Origin: Bacillus pumilus
Lineage (GTDB): Bacteria; Bacillota; Bacilli; Bacillales; Bacillaceae
Direction: 5' to 3'
Length of the DNA stretch: 64,000 bases
Assembly: GCA_001938995.1 (NCBI GenBank)
Contig: MKZN01000003.1
Coordinates: 124,001-188,000 of the forward strand
The notes under the pieces are model-generated. The model was not told the origin of the DNA and made no database searches. It saw nothing but the letters and a program-made list of their open reading frames with translations. Made by a program: the position numbers and the translations under genes. Positions 48,815 to 57,852 of this stretch are shown in pieces; position 1 is the stretch's first letter, and each line of letters starts with the position of its first letter.

Positions 48815-48989
48815 TTGCAAAATGGGTCTAAACTTAGTATACTATCTTTCGTGAACTTCTTGTTCGCAGACTCATTCGGGTATACTTAAAGGGTTAGGAC
48901 CTCTTAGGACTAACTTTCCCCCGTGGTATATGTCCGGTCCGGCTGCTTAGAACTTCACTCTTTCATTCTTGTTTAAGGGGGGGTCCATG
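48815..48989 (+). promoter_or_regulatory. speD promoter and structured leader
   Basis: TTGCAA (48815-48820), 17 bp, TATACT (48838-48843) give a start near 48850. The roughly 140-nt leader is GC-richer than its surroundings and has several pairings: GTGAAC/GTTCGC (48851-48867), GTATAC/GTATAT (48880-48885 with 48926-48931) and GTTAG/CTAAC (48893-48914). CCCCC at 48918-48922 could pair with the seven-G ribosome site at 48977-48983. This looks like a post-transcriptional control element; I cannot match it to a named riboswitch. Confidence 0.5.
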
Positions 48990-49370
48990 ATGGAAACAAT
49001 CGGACGTCACGTTATCTCCGAGCTATGGGGATGCGACTGTGATAAACTGAACGACATGGATTTTATTGAAAAAACGTTTGTAAATGCAGCTTTGAAATCA
49101 GGAGCTGAAGTAAGAGAGGTTGCTTTTCATAAATTTGCACCTCAAGGAGTCAGTGGAGTTGTCATTATTTCTGAATCTCATCTGACAATTCACAGCTTTC
49201 CTGAACATGGTTATGCGAGCATAGATGTCTACACTTGCGGCGATCTAGATCCGAATATTGCAGCAGACTATATCGGAGATGAATTAGGTGCTGACACAAG
49301 AGAAAACATCGAAATTCCTCGAGGCATGGGACCTGTGCAAGTGAAACAGGCAGAAGCCAAAGCACTATAA
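48990..49370 (+). CDS. speD: S-adenosylmethionine decarboxylase proenzyme SpeD
   Basis: Pyruvoyl enzyme that decarboxylates SAM to supply aminopropyl groups for spermidine. The self-cleavage site is E62-S63 in [10 protein letters not shown]; Ser63 becomes the pyruvoyl group. Catalytic Cys lies in Y-T-C-G at about residue 83. The second of two tandem ATGs is chosen, giving M-E-T-I-G-R-H-V and 126 aa, as in B. subtilis. The ribosome site is an unusual run of seven G. Confidence 0.95.
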   Translation: METIGRHVISELWGCDCDKLNDMDFIEKTFVNAALKSGAEVREVAFHKFAPQGVSGVVIISESHLTIHSFPEHGYASIDVYTCGDLDPNIAADYIGDELGADTRENIEIPRGMGPVQVKQAEAKAL

Positions 49371-49390
49371 ACATAAAAAAGATGACAATG

Positions 49391-49436
49391 GGAGCTGGAC
49401 AAAAGCATTGAATGCCTTTGTGTTATGCTCCTTTTT
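49391..49436 (+). terminator. Terminator of speD
   Basis: Extended hairpin: outer GGAGC/GCTCC, inner ACAAA/TTTGT and GCATT/AATGC, then TTTTT. Confidence 0.85.
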
Positions 49437-49552
49437 ATATTGATACATACACAAAATCCAACATTCTCCAACTTGTCTATACTTTTGTTCTAGGAAAACA
49501 AAGGTTTTTTTTATAAAATAAAGAAGAGAGTGATGACAAAGGGGATGCGAGT

Positions 49553-49939
49553 ATGAGTGTCAGTCAAAAGTTGAAACGGTTTATGTCAAATTATACGGAA
49601 ACATCTGACGATCATCCGGTGGCAGAGTTGAAAAGCCGTTATTACAAATCGACAAATTCACAAGTATATCAAGTGGTGGAAGCTATGCTTTCCCGGCATG
49701 AATTATATCAAGTGACATCTGTTTCAGCAGAACGAGGTGAAATCAGTGCTAACTTACGATCGCCTAAAAAAGCTTTTCTCGTGGCGACTGTGATTTCAAT
49801 TCGTCCTTTTGAAACAGCTGTCGATTTTAACGTGACTACGGAAACGACACTGCCAACAGACTTTGGCTATAGTCAAAAGATCGTTCTCTCCCTATATGAA
49901 GAACTAGACAAACTACTTCCAAGAATAGATCGGAGCTGA
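49553..49939 (+). CDS. Conserved protein of unknown function, DUF1499-like
   Basis: 128-residue soluble protein with no signal peptide or membrane segment. The pattern of a tyrosine-rich helix (about 25-50), a strand pair with S-A-E-R-G-E-I-S-A (about 57-66) and V-A-T-V-I-S-I-R-P (about 77-85), and a C-terminal helix recalls the DUF1499 fold; that match is by eye. AAAGGGGATG precedes the ATG. It ends 4 bp before nrdR and is probably cotranscribed with nrdR-dnaB-dnaI. I do not recall a counterpart at this place in B. subtilis 168. Confidence 0.7.
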   Translation: MSVSQKLKRFMSNYTETSDDHPVAELKSRYYKSTNSQVYQVVEAMLSRHELYQVTSVSAERGEISANLRSPKKAFLVATVISIRPFETAVDFNVTTETTLPTDFGYSQKIVLSLYEELDKLLPRIDRS

Positions 49940-49943
49940 TGAA

Positions 49944-50402
49944 ATGAAATGTCCCACATGTCAGCACCTTGGTACAAGGGTGCTTGATTCAAGACCAGTA
50001 GATGAAGGGAAGTCCATCCGTCGTAGAAGAGAGTGCGAAAGCTGCCAATATCGCTTTACGACATTCGAGAAATTAGAAGAATTGCCACTCATTGTTGTGA
50101 AAAAAGAAGGCATACGAGAAGAGTTTAGTAGGCAAAAGATGCTGAGAGGACTCATCAAAGCATGTGAAAAACGACCTGTCGCCTTAAAGCAGTTGGAAGA
50201 TATCTGTTTTACTATCGAAAAAGAACTGCGAAATCAAGGCATGTCAGAAGTGAAAAGCGAGCTTGTGGGTGAAATGGTGATGGACGAGCTGGCGAAAATT
50301 GATGAAGTGTCCTACGTTCGATTCGCCTCGGTGTATCGCCAATTTAAAGACATTAATGTCTTTATTGATGAATTAAAAGATTTACTAAAGAGGGAACGCT
50401 AA
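49944..50402 (+). CDS. nrdR: Transcriptional repressor NrdR
   Basis: Zinc-ribbon and ATP-cone regulator that represses ribonucleotide reductase genes in response to (d)ATP. Cysteines C3-x2-C6 and C31-x2-C34 form the zinc ribbon. The ATP-cone (about 49-139) follows with V-V-K-K-E-G. 152 aa, normal. GGAG precedes the ATG. Located upstream of dnaB-dnaI, tying precursor supply to replication initiation, as in B. subtilis. Confidence 0.95.
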   Translation: MKCPTCQHLGTRVLDSRPVDEGKSIRRRRECESCQYRFTTFEKLEELPLIVVKKEGIREEFSRQKMLRGLIKACEKRPVALKQLEDICFTIEKELRNQGMSEVKSELVGEMVMDELAKIDEVSYVRFASVYRQFKDINVFIDELKDLLKRER

Positions 50403-50432
50403 AAAGAGCTGAAGAGTCTTCATGCTCTTTTT
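50401..50432 (+). terminator. Terminator or attenuator between nrdR and dnaB
   Basis: AAAGAGC-TGAAGA / TCTTCA-GCTCTTT-type stem with a T-run, starting at the nrdR stop. It may only partly separate nrdR from dnaB. Confidence 0.75.
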
Positions 50433-50501
50433 CCTACGTAAAGCGTAATACGGAAAAAAAGTGTACAATGGAAGCAACCGTATGTAAGGGAGGATCAGCA
50501 T

Positions 50502-51923
50502 ATGACAGAGCATTGGAAGGAAGTGCTAGCCGTCGATCCGTATGTCGTCAAAAGCGCTTCATTGCTCGGAGACATCGATAGACAGCTTATGACTCTTTTA
50601 TATCAGCCACTTATTGGCATGTCCGCTTTTAGCTTATACATGACGCTGTGGGGAGAGCTTGAACAGAACCGTATGTGGGGGAAGCCCGCACCTCATCGAC
50701 AACTCATGGTGATGCTGCAAACGAATCTAAATGATATTTTTGATGAACGTTTAAAGCTTGAAGCCATTGGCTTGCTCCGCACATATGAACAGGAAACGGA
50801 AGAAGGAAGACTGTTTACATATGAGCTCGTGCCGCCGCTAAGACCAGATGAGTTTTTCCAAGACGGTATGCTGAATGTTCTGTTGTACCATCGTATAGAG
50901 AAAGTGAAATATTTGCAGCTTCGTGATTATTTTTCTTATCCGAGTGTTCCTGCTGAAGCAAAGAACATTTCGCGATCGTTTGAAGAAGTTTTTCACGTAT
51001 TGCAGCCAGGTGAACGCAAGATGACAGAAGAAATACACCAGGCTTCATCACTTGAGAGCGGCCATGAATATGTGACTGTAGGTTCAGCCCAGCCAGCACC
51101 GCTTTCAGATGAGTCCTTTGATTTTGATCTGTTATTAGCGGGTATGTCTGATATGATGATTCCGAGAAAAGCTTTGACAAAACAAGTGAAAGAGACGATT
51201 AAGAAATTAGCCATCGTCTACGGCATCACCCCGCTCCAAATGCAAAATATTGTCGCTGGCGCCTGTGGTTCAGACCAGATGATCTCAACAGAGGAATTAA
51301 GAAAAGCAGCGAGAGATTGGTATCAAATTGAATACAGAGGTGAACAGCCGAAGCTGATTGATCAAAAACAGCCAAGGCATTTACGCCAAGGGGCTTCACA
51401 GCAGGTAGCAGACACACCTGATGCCAAACTAATAGACAAGCTCGATCATATTTCACCACGGGAGCTCCTGAAGGATATGGCAGATGGGATTGAGCCGACC
51501 TATGCTGACTTAAGAATTGTCGAAGATATCATGCTAGAGCAAAAGCTAGAGCCTGGTGTCATGAATGTCCTCATCTATTACACATTGCTAAAAACAGATA
51601 TGAAGCTCTCCAAGACATATATGCAAAAAATTGCCGCTCACTGGGTGAGAAAGAAAATTAGAACCGTTGCAGCCGCCATGGAAATTGCCAAAGAAGAGAA
51701 TAGGCAAATGACAGAGTGGGCGCAGCAGAAAAAGCAGCGAACCTCTTACGGCTCAGGAAAAGTCATCCGTGAGGAGAAATTGCCTGAATGGATGAAAGAG
51801 ACGGAACCAAAACAGCAGCCGACAGTAGAACAAGAAGAGGATCTGTCAACAGAAGACCTCGAACGTGAGAAAGAAAAACTGTTAGATCAGTTTAAAAATA
51901 TGAAGAAGTATAATGCACATTAA
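50502..51923 (+). CDS. dnaB: Replication initiation and membrane attachment protein DnaB
   Basis: Primosomal protein that, with DnaD and DnaI, loads the replicative helicase DnaC at oriC and at restarted forks (it is not the E. coli DnaB helicase). N-terminal DDBH1 domain (about 1-130) and a DDBH2 domain (about 310-400). The latter contains L-K-D-M-A-D-G and the Y-I-Y-Y-T-L-L-K-type segment. The acidic C-terminal tail E-E-D-L-S-T-E-D is typical. 473 aa compared with 472. AAGGGAGG precedes the ATG. Confidence 0.95.
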   Translation: MTEHWKEVLAVDPYVVKSASLLGDIDRQLMTLLYQPLIGMSAFSLYMTLWGELEQNRMWGKPAPHRQLMVMLQTNLNDIFDERLKLEAIGLLRTYEQETEEGRLFTYELVPPLRPDEFFQDGMLNVLLYHRIEKVKYLQLRDYFSYPSVPAEAKNISRSFEEVFHVLQPGERKMTEEIHQASSLESGHEYVTVGSAQPAPLSDESFDFDLLLAGMSDMMIPRKALTKQVKETIKKLAIVYGITPLQMQNIVAGACGSDQMISTEELRKAARDWYQIEYRGEQPKLIDQKQPRHLRQGASQQVADTPDAKLIDKLDHISPRELLKDMADGIEPTYADLRIVEDIMLEQKLEPGVMNVLIYYTLLKTDMKLSKTYMQKIAAHWVRKKIRTVAAAMEIAKEENRQMTEWAQQKKQRTSYGSGKVIREEKLPEWMKETEPKQQPTVEQEEDLSTEDLEREKEKLLDQFKNMKKYNAH

Positions 51924-51940
51924 TGTGAGGTGAGATGGAG

Positions 51941-52870
51941 ATGAAACCAATCGGTCGTTCATTTGACCAGCTAAAGGGACGAGTGGATTTTCGTGTCAGA
52001 TACAATCAAATTAAAGAAAGTGTATTATCTGATCCAAATGTGCAAGCCTTTTTAAAAGAGCATCAAGATGAGGTTGAAGAAGACATGGTTAACCGTAGTA
52101 TGAATCGGCTTTTTGAATATGTCCAACAAACAAAGGGCTGCTCTTATTGCTTAGAGGGAGAGAGCGTCAATCCCATTTTAGACGGCTATCACCCGAAACT
52201 TGTGATCAAGGGTCCAAGCATTGATATTGAATATGCGCCTTGCCCTATGAAATTGAAGCAAGACAGACAGAAGAAACAGCAATCACTCATGAAAAGTATG
52301 TACATTCCGCAGAACGTCCTGCAAGCAACAATTACTGATTTGACGGTTGCTGGAAGACAAGAAGTGATACAGAAAATGGGTCAATTCCTGCAAAGCTATG
52401 TTGAGACTGGTAAGGGGAAAGGTTTATACTTACACGGGAAATTTGGGGTAGGAAAGACATTTATTCTTGCTGCCATTGCACAGCAACTCGCTGAAAAAGA
52501 GTACCCATCACTTCTTGTATACGTGCCTGAATTTGTGAGAGAGTTAAAAAATTCGTTAGCTGATCATACACTAGAAGAAAAGCTGAATATGGTCAAATCA
52601 ACGCCTATTTTAATGCTCGATGATATTGGAGCAGAGTCCATGACAAGCTGGGTGCGTGATGAACTATTAGGCACCATCTTGCAATATCGTATGGCAGAAC
52701 AGCTTCCGACTTTCTTTTCTTCTAATTTTTCACCGAGTGAGTTGAAGCATCATTTTACGTACTCACAGCGTGGAGAAAAAGAAGAGGTCAAAGCTGCTCG
52801 TTTGATGGAGCGGATTATTTATTTGGCTGAGCCCGTCTTGCTTGAAGGAGAGAATCGCCGTCATTTATAA
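51941..52870 (+). CDS. dnaI: Helicase loader DnaI
   Basis: AAA+ ATPase that loads the replicative helicase. The N-terminal zinc-binding domain has C-S-Y-C (about residues 67-70), a His near 84 and a Cys near 101. Walker A is G-K-F-G-V-G-K-T (about 168-175) and Walker B I-L-M-L-D-D-I-G (about 226-233). The start M-K-P-I-G-R-S is chosen over an ATG two codons earlier that sits too close to GAGGTGAG. 309 aa. Directly follows dnaB. Confidence 0.95.
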   Translation: MKPIGRSFDQLKGRVDFRVRYNQIKESVLSDPNVQAFLKEHQDEVEEDMVNRSMNRLFEYVQQTKGCSYCLEGESVNPILDGYHPKLVIKGPSIDIEYAPCPMKLKQDRQKKQQSLMKSMYIPQNVLQATITDLTVAGRQEVIQKMGQFLQSYVETGKGKGLYLHGKFGVGKTFILAAIAQQLAEKEYPSLLVYVPEFVRELKNSLADHTLEEKLNMVKSTPILMLDDIGAESMTSWVRDELLGTILQYRMAEQLPTFFSSNFSPSELKHHFTYSQRGEKEEVKAARLMERIIYLAEPVLLEGENRRHL

Positions 52871-52900
52871 AAGCGTGGATCAGAAGGAGGTAGGGAGCAT

Positions 52901-53539
52901 ATGAACAAAAGAAAATGGCTCTTCGTTCTCTTGATTAGTCTTCTAATGGTTGCGCTATGGTGGTTCAACAAACAGCACCTTCAGCTGGCGCCAAAAGATG
53001 TGAAGAATTGGGTGCTTCAATTTGGCATGTTAGCACCCTTTGTTTTCATTATGTTGTCCCTTTTACGTCCGTTTGTTCTTGTGCCTGTCACTGTCTTCTC
53101 ATTAGCAGCAGGTTTGTCATTCGGCAGTATACTTGGGACGATTTATGCATTGATCGGTGCGACAGCAGGTGCGACAGGATCATTTTGGCTTGCTTCGACT
53201 TTCCGTTCAAACAAGCATAAAACGGAATCAAGCAACCAAAAGCTGCAAGCGGTGAGGTCACGCATTCAGCAGCATGGCTTCATTTATATTTTATTATTGC
53301 GTATTGCTCCTATTCATTTTGATTTTGTCAGCTATGCGGCAGCAGCCTCCCGTGCAAAATATCGAGCTTTTGCGGCAGCCACTTTTTTAGGGTTGATCCC
53401 TGGGACGATAGCGCTAAATGTCCTAGGTTCAAGCTTTGTCAGCGGCAACTATGCAGCGTTAGCGATTGTTTGTTTGATCTACCTCCTATTCATCTCGGTT
53501 CCGCTGATTTTAAAAAGAAAGATGCCTGATTTATTTTAG
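52901..53539 (+). CDS. ytxB: TVP38/TMEM64 family membrane protein YtxB
   Basis: DedA-superfamily (VTT domain) multi-pass membrane protein of unknown function, possibly in lipid scrambling or envelope homeostasis by family analogy. Five to six hydrophobic helices; the VTT core includes F-S-L-A-A-G-L-S-F-G (about 66-75) and the R-I-A-P-I-H-F-D segment (about 129-136). AAGGAGG precedes the ATG. 212 aa. Conserved position after dnaI. Confidence 0.9.
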   Translation: MNKRKWLFVLLISLLMVALWWFNKQHLQLAPKDVKNWVLQFGMLAPFVFIMLSLLRPFVLVPVTVFSLAAGLSFGSILGTIYALIGATAGATGSFWLASTFRSNKHKTESSNQKLQAVRSRIQQHGFIYILLLRIAPIHFDFVSYAAAASRAKYRAFAAATFLGLIPGTIALNVLGSSFVSGNYAALAIVCLIYLLFISVPLILKRKMPDLF

Positions 53540-53552
53540 GCGTCTATTTTTT
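53520..53552 (+). terminator. Terminator at the 3' end of ytxB
   Basis: AGATGCCT/AGGCGTCT stem and ATTTTTT tail; the first arm overlaps the last codons of ytxB. Confidence 0.85.
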
Positions 53553-53599
53553 ATGATCTCCCCATATATATGTAACAGATGTCGTTAGGGGGGACAAAC

Positions 53600-54469
53600 A
53601 TGCTTGAAATAATCTTTGAAGATGACGATGATATCGCCGCTTTTTTACATCTTGCTGAACACTTGGACAGTCGGCATCACGTGTCAATTCAACAAGGGAA
53701 GGACCGGCTTCTCATTGAACCATTGGAATCAGAACAAGCACTTGAGCACGTCGTGCGGCCATTACTGCTTCACTTTTTTTTGGAATGCAAAGAAAATGAG
53801 CGCATGCGCAGCATCCTTGAAAACACATACTTATTTAAAGATCCGGAAGAACAGCATCAAATTCTTTCGATCGCCCATAGCATCATCAAGGGAGATATCG
53901 ATGACATACCTGGGATTCATCAAGACCCAACAAGAGAATCACTTTTAAAGAAGGAACTTGAGACGATTTCTTTACAGCACGGTGTTTTTTCAATTGGGTC
54001 TTTTATGACATTTAGGCTGTCAGAATACGATCAGCGCTTGAAGAAATATGTTGAGGTTGCCATCGAAGAGTATAAAATGGAACAAGAATATCAAAACTTT
54101 ATTCAATCACTTCGAGACTATGTGATGGCAAGAGAGCCAAAGCTTGATAAAGTACATGTCGTGCATCAGGATCGGCTGATGATTTGGGAATTTCGCTACG
54201 CTTCAGAGCGTGATCAAAAACAATACATAGACAGACAGTTTGTAAGAGAGCATCCAATGTATATTGATTCACAGCTAATTGCCCCGCTTGTATCCATTGC
54301 TCCACAAAAGATTGATCTATTCACAAATGATACGGGTCATTCGATGGTGCAAACGATTCAAAATATTTTTCAAGAAAGAGTGGAGGTTTTCCCGGCTCAC
54401 ACCTTTCAGGAACAGAATGTTCGTTTTGTCCATGACCATTATGAAAAGAAAAATGCAAAGCTTTCTTGA
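53600..54469 (+). CDS. ytxC: Sporulation-linked protein YtxC
   Basis: Soluble protein of the YtxC family, found in spore formers; biochemical role unknown. An acidic N-terminus (E-D-D-D-D) precedes a mostly alpha-helical body with no membrane segments. The conserved R-L-S-E-Y-D-Q-R-L region is near residue 137. The ATG is placed behind TAGGGGGG; the frame starts seven codons earlier at a codon lacking a ribosome site. 289 aa. Immediately upstream of the thrS leader, whose -35 overlaps its stop codon. Confidence 0.85.
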   Translation: MLEIIFEDDDDIAAFLHLAEHLDSRHHVSIQQGKDRLLIEPLESEQALEHVVRPLLLHFFLECKENERMRSILENTYLFKDPEEQHQILSIAHSIIKGDIDDIPGIHQDPTRESLLKKELETISLQHGVFSIGSFMTFRLSEYDQRLKKYVEVAIEEYKMEQEYQNFIQSLRDYVMAREPKLDKVHVVHQDRLMIWEFRYASERDQKQYIDRQFVREHPMYIDSQLIAPLVSIAPQKIDLFTNDTGHSMVQTIQNIFQERVEVFPAHTFQEQNVRFVHDHYEKKNAKLS

Positions 54470-54494
54470 TTTTCAAGAAAAAACGTTTTATAAT
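54466..54494 (+). promoter_or_regulatory. thrS promoter
   Basis: TTGATT (54466-54471), 17 bp, TATAAT (54489-54494). It precedes the T-box leader by about 10 nt; the -35 overlaps the ytxC stop codon. Confidence 0.7.
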
Positions 54495-54501
54495 ACGGTG
54501 T

Positions 54502-54780
54502 AACTTCATACAGAGACCGTATTGATAAGGACATGATCAAATGAACACCCGCTGAAAGAGAGGGAAGCCGTGGCTGAGAGCTTCCTAGCAGAGGACCATT
54601 TGCTTTACCACCTTTGAACATCAGCTGTGAACTTGTTTAGTAATGGCTGACGGGAATTCCCGTTATTGAACCACAAGCCGTATTTGCTTATATAAACGTA
54701 AGCTGCAAATACGGGAAAAAGGGTGGAACCACGATTCCGTTTATTCAACCTCGTCCCTTTCCAGGGGGCGGGGTTTTTAT
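54502..54780 (+). ncRNA. T-box leader of thrS (tRNA-Thr sensing)
   Basis: Long structured leader that reads uncharged tRNA and lets transcription continue into thrS. Stem I spans about 54520-54640; the likely specifier is the Thr codon ACC at 54607-54609, followed by the conserved purine. The T-box AAGGGTGGAACCACG (54719-54733) contains TGGA, which would pair with the tRNA end U-CCA, fitting tRNA-Thr. The competing terminator is AACCTCGTCCCT / AGGGGGCGGGGTT (54749-54777) with a T-run. Specifier placement is by eye. Confidence 0.92.
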
Positions 54781-54806
54781 ATTGCCAAAAAAAGGAGTGA
54801 CCAGAG

Positions 54807-56747
54807 ATGTCAGAACAAATTCAACTTACATTTCCAGATGGAGCAGTCAAGGAGTTTGAGAAAACAGCCACAACTGAAGACATCGCGGCATCAATTAGCC
54901 CGGGCCTAAAGAAAAAAGCGCTAGCCGGTAAATTGAACGGCAAAGAAATAGATTTACGTACGCCGCTATTAGAAAGTGGAACAATTGAGATCATCACAGA
55001 TAAAAGTGAAGAAGCACTTGAGATTATGCGCCACAGTACAGCGCATTTACTAGCGCAAGCGATTAAACGACTGTATGGAAAAGAACATCACGTCCAATTT
55101 GGAGTAGGTCCTGTCATCGAGAATGGCTTCTACTATGATGTGGATATAGATGTTGCGATCACACCTGAAGATTTACCAAAGATTGAAAAAGAAATGAAAA
55201 AAATCATCAACAGCAATCTGCCAATTGAGCGCATTGAAGTCCCAAGAGAAGAAGCGAAAGCACGCTTTGAAGCGATTGGTGATCAATTGAAACTTGAGCT
55301 GTTAGAAGCAATTCCAGAAGGCGAAGCCGTGACCATTTATGAACAAGGTGAATTCTTTGATCTATGCCGCGGGATTCATGTACCATCTACTGGGAAAATC
55401 AAGGAATTCAAACTGTTAAGCCTTGCAGGTGCCTACTGGAGAGGTGACAGTAACAATCAAATGCTTCAACGGATTTACGGTACTGCTTTCTTTAACAAAG
55501 AAGAACTGAATGAGCATTTACGTATACTTGAAGAAGCAAAAGAACGTGACCACCGTAAACTTGGAAAAGAGCTGAAACTTTTTGCGAATTCTCAAAAGGT
55601 CGGTCAAGGTCTCCCGCTATGGTTACCAAAAGGAGCGACGATCCGCCGAGTGATTGAGCGTTACATTGTTGATAAAGAAGTGCGACTTGGATATGAACAT
55701 GTGTATACGCCAGTTCTTGCAAGTGTGGAATTATATAAAACTTCAGGGCACTGGGCACATTATCAGGAAGATATGTTCCCCGTGATGGAAATGGACAACG
55801 AAGATCTTGTCCTTCGCCCAATGAACTGCCCACACCATATGATGATTTACAAAAATGAACCGCACAGCTATCGTGAATTGCCAATTCGGATTGCAGAGCT
55901 TGGGACGATGCACCGCTATGAAATGTCAGGTGCTTTATCTGGGCTTCAGCGAGTTCGTGGCATGACGTTAAACGATGCTCACATCTTTGTTCGTCCAGAT
56001 CAGATCAAAGACGAGTTCATTCGTACTGTTCGTTTAATTGAAGAGGTATATCAAGACTTCGGTTTAAATGATTACACATTCCGCTTATCTTACCGTGATC
56101 CAGAGGATACAGAGAAGTATTTCGATGATGATGCGATGTGGAACAAAGCACAGTCGATGTTAAAGGATGCGATGGACGAGCTTGGACATGACTACTATGA
56201 AGCAGAAGGCGAAGCAGCCTTCTACGGACCGAAGTTGGATGTACAGGTGAAGACAGCTCTTGGCAAAGAAGAAACGTTGTCCACTGTACAGCTAGACTTC
56301 TTACTTCCAGAGCGCTTCGATCTCACATATATTGGTGAAGACGGGAAACACCATCGTCCGGTGGTTATTCATAGAGGAGTCGTTTCTACAATGGAACGCT
56401 TTGTTGCCTTCTTAATTGAAGAATACAAAGGAGCCCTTCCGACATGGCTGGCACCTGTGCAATTCCAAGTCATTCCGGTTTCACCATCTGTCCATCTAGA
56501 CTACGCGAAAAAAGTGCAAGATCGATTGCAACTTGAAGGCCTACGTGTAGAGCTTGATAGTCGTGATGAAAAAATCGGGTACAAGATTAGAGAAGCGCAG
56601 ATGCAAAAGATTCCGTACATGCTTGTCGTCGGTGATCAAGAACAAGAAAATGGCGCTGTCAACGTAAGAAAATACGGTGAGCAAGATTCAGAAACAATGG
56701 ATCTTGAAACGTTCGTTAAACATGCGGTAGCAGAAGCAAAAAAATAA
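54807..56747 (+). CDS. thrS: Threonyl-tRNA synthetase ThrS
   Basis: Charges tRNA-Thr. N-terminal TGS domain (about 1-63), editing domain with H-S-T-A-H near residue 76 and the later D-L-C-R-G-I-H, then the class II catalytic core with N-C-P-H-H zinc ligand region and R-x-E-M-S-G motif 2. C-terminal anticodon-binding domain from about 540. 646 aa, as expected. AAAGGAGTG precedes the ATG. Expression controlled by the T-box. Confidence 0.97.
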   Translation: MSEQIQLTFPDGAVKEFEKTATTEDIAASISPGLKKKALAGKLNGKEIDLRTPLLESGTIEIITDKSEEALEIMRHSTAHLLAQAIKRLYGKEHHVQFGVGPVIENGFYYDVDIDVAITPEDLPKIEKEMKKIINSNLPIERIEVPREEAKARFEAIGDQLKLELLEAIPEGEAVTIYEQGEFFDLCRGIHVPSTGKIKEFKLLSLAGAYWRGDSNNQMLQRIYGTAFFNKEELNEHLRILEEAKERDHRKLGKELKLFANSQKVGQGLPLWLPKGATIRRVIERYIVDKEVRLGYEHVYTPVLASVELYKTSGHWAHYQEDMFPVMEMDNEDLVLRPMNCPHHMMIYKNEPHSYRELPIRIAELGTMHRYEMSGALSGLQRVRGMTLNDAHIFVRPDQIKDEFIRTVRLIEEVYQDFGLNDYTFRLSYRDPEDTEKYFDDDAMWNKAQSMLKDAMDELGHDYYEAEGEAAFYGPKLDVQVKTALGKEETLSTVQLDFLLPERFDLTYIGEDGKHHRPVVIHRGVVSTMERFVAFLIEEYKGALPTWLAPVQFQVIPVSPSVHLDYAKKVQDRLQLEGLRVELDSRDEKIGYKIREAQMQKIPYMLVVGDQEQENGAVNVRKYGEQDSETMDLETFVKHAVAEAKK

Positions 56748-56761
56748 CCATTTCTTCCATT

Positions 56762-56797
56762 AGCCGGTGATCTCTCTTGAGGTCACCGGCTTTTTTT
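56762..56797 (+). terminator. Terminator of thrS
   Basis: A 9-bp perfect stem AGCCGGTGA/TCACCGGCT and a T7 tail. Confidence 0.93.
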
Positions 56798-56912
56798 GAA
56801 ATCCATATATTATCTACTGGTGATCTAGGTGATTGAATGGTACGTTTAGATAGTGCGAAAGAACGGGTAAGTATGTACTACTTGCTAGAGACAAATTGGA
56901 GGAATGAAAGTG

Positions 56913-57839
56913 ATGGTTCAAACAAGTCATACATTATCGACACAAGTATTGGAGCAATCAGCTGTTCTTGGTGCATTAGAGCATTCACTGGCCATGATTG
57001 AATTTAATCTCACAGGTGAAGTGCTATGGGTCAACGATATTTTTGCAAAAGCCATGGGATATTCAGTGAAAGAGATGGTCGGTCTAAAACATAAACAATT
57101 TTGCCCGCCGCATATAGCCCAGCACGCCAACTATCAAATGTTTTGGGATCGTTTGAGGGATGGGCAAGTATTTCAAGAAAAGGTTCAACGGGTGAGCAAA
57201 CATGGAGAGACTCTATGGCTTGAAGCGACCTATACACCTGTTCGCAATGAGGAGGGACAAGTAGTAGCGGTTGTGAAAGTGGCGACAGACATTACGGAAA
57301 GAGAAGATACGATGAAACAGGTCGTGGAAGATTTAAAGGAGATGTCTGCCAAATTGATGGAAAGAGCAGAGATTGGCATCCAGCATAGTCAAAGTGTCAA
57401 TACCTCTTTTGAACATATAGCAAATGAAACAGATCAAAACATGGGTCTATTAGAAGGTTTAATGGAGCAGGTGGAGTCCATCAGTTCAATTGCGACGACC
57501 ATTAGTAGCATAGCTTCACAAACTCAACTGCTTGCGTTAAATGCTGCCATCGAAGCGGCGCATGCGGGTTCCTATGGCAATGGATTTAGTGTCGTGGCAG
57601 CAGAAATTCGAAAGCTTGCCACAGACTCAAAAGATGCAATAGTGAAAGTGGATCAATATGTGAATGCCATTCATATAGAGGTAGAGAAAGTGAGCAAAGG
57701 AACGGGTCGTGCAAAAACCAGTGTATTTACAAATCGAGATCTGGTGAAGCAAGCAAGTGAAGAATTTATCAATGTCGGCGAAGCAGCTCGGGGCTTAGAC
57801 CAACAAGCTCAGCGTCTTGCAGCAAGACTCAGTGGATAG
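56913..57839 (+). CDS. Soluble PAS-domain methyl-accepting chemotaxis-like protein
   Basis: Cytoplasmic signal protein with one PAS domain (about residues 20-130; L-A-M-I-E-F-N-L-T-G-E-V-L-W-V-N and a PAC end V-K-V-A-T-D-I-T-E-R-E) and a short MCP signalling hairpin (about 135-300). The hairpin tip Q-L-L-A-L-N-A-A-I-E-A-A-H-A-G..G-F-S-V-V-A-A-E-I-R-K-L-A is well conserved and should contact CheW/CheA. No transmembrane helix or HAMP domain, and the methylation helices are short. The PAS cofactor is unknown. Start ATG after GGAGG; a GTG one codon earlier is possible. No gene stands here between thrS and ysaA in B. subtilis, as I recall. Confidence 0.82.
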   Translation: MVQTSHTLSTQVLEQSAVLGALEHSLAMIEFNLTGEVLWVNDIFAKAMGYSVKEMVGLKHKQFCPPHIAQHANYQMFWDRLRDGQVFQEKVQRVSKHGETLWLEATYTPVRNEEGQVVAVVKVATDITEREDTMKQVVEDLKEMSAKLMERAEIGIQHSQSVNTSFEHIANETDQNMGLLEGLMEQVESISSIATTISSIASQTQLLALNAAIEAAHAGSYGNGFSVVAAEIRKLATDSKDAIVKVDQYVNAIHIEVEKVSKGTGRAKTSVFTNRDLVKQASEEFINVGEAARGLDQQAQRLAARLSG

Positions 57840-57852
57840 TGAAGAACAAAAA

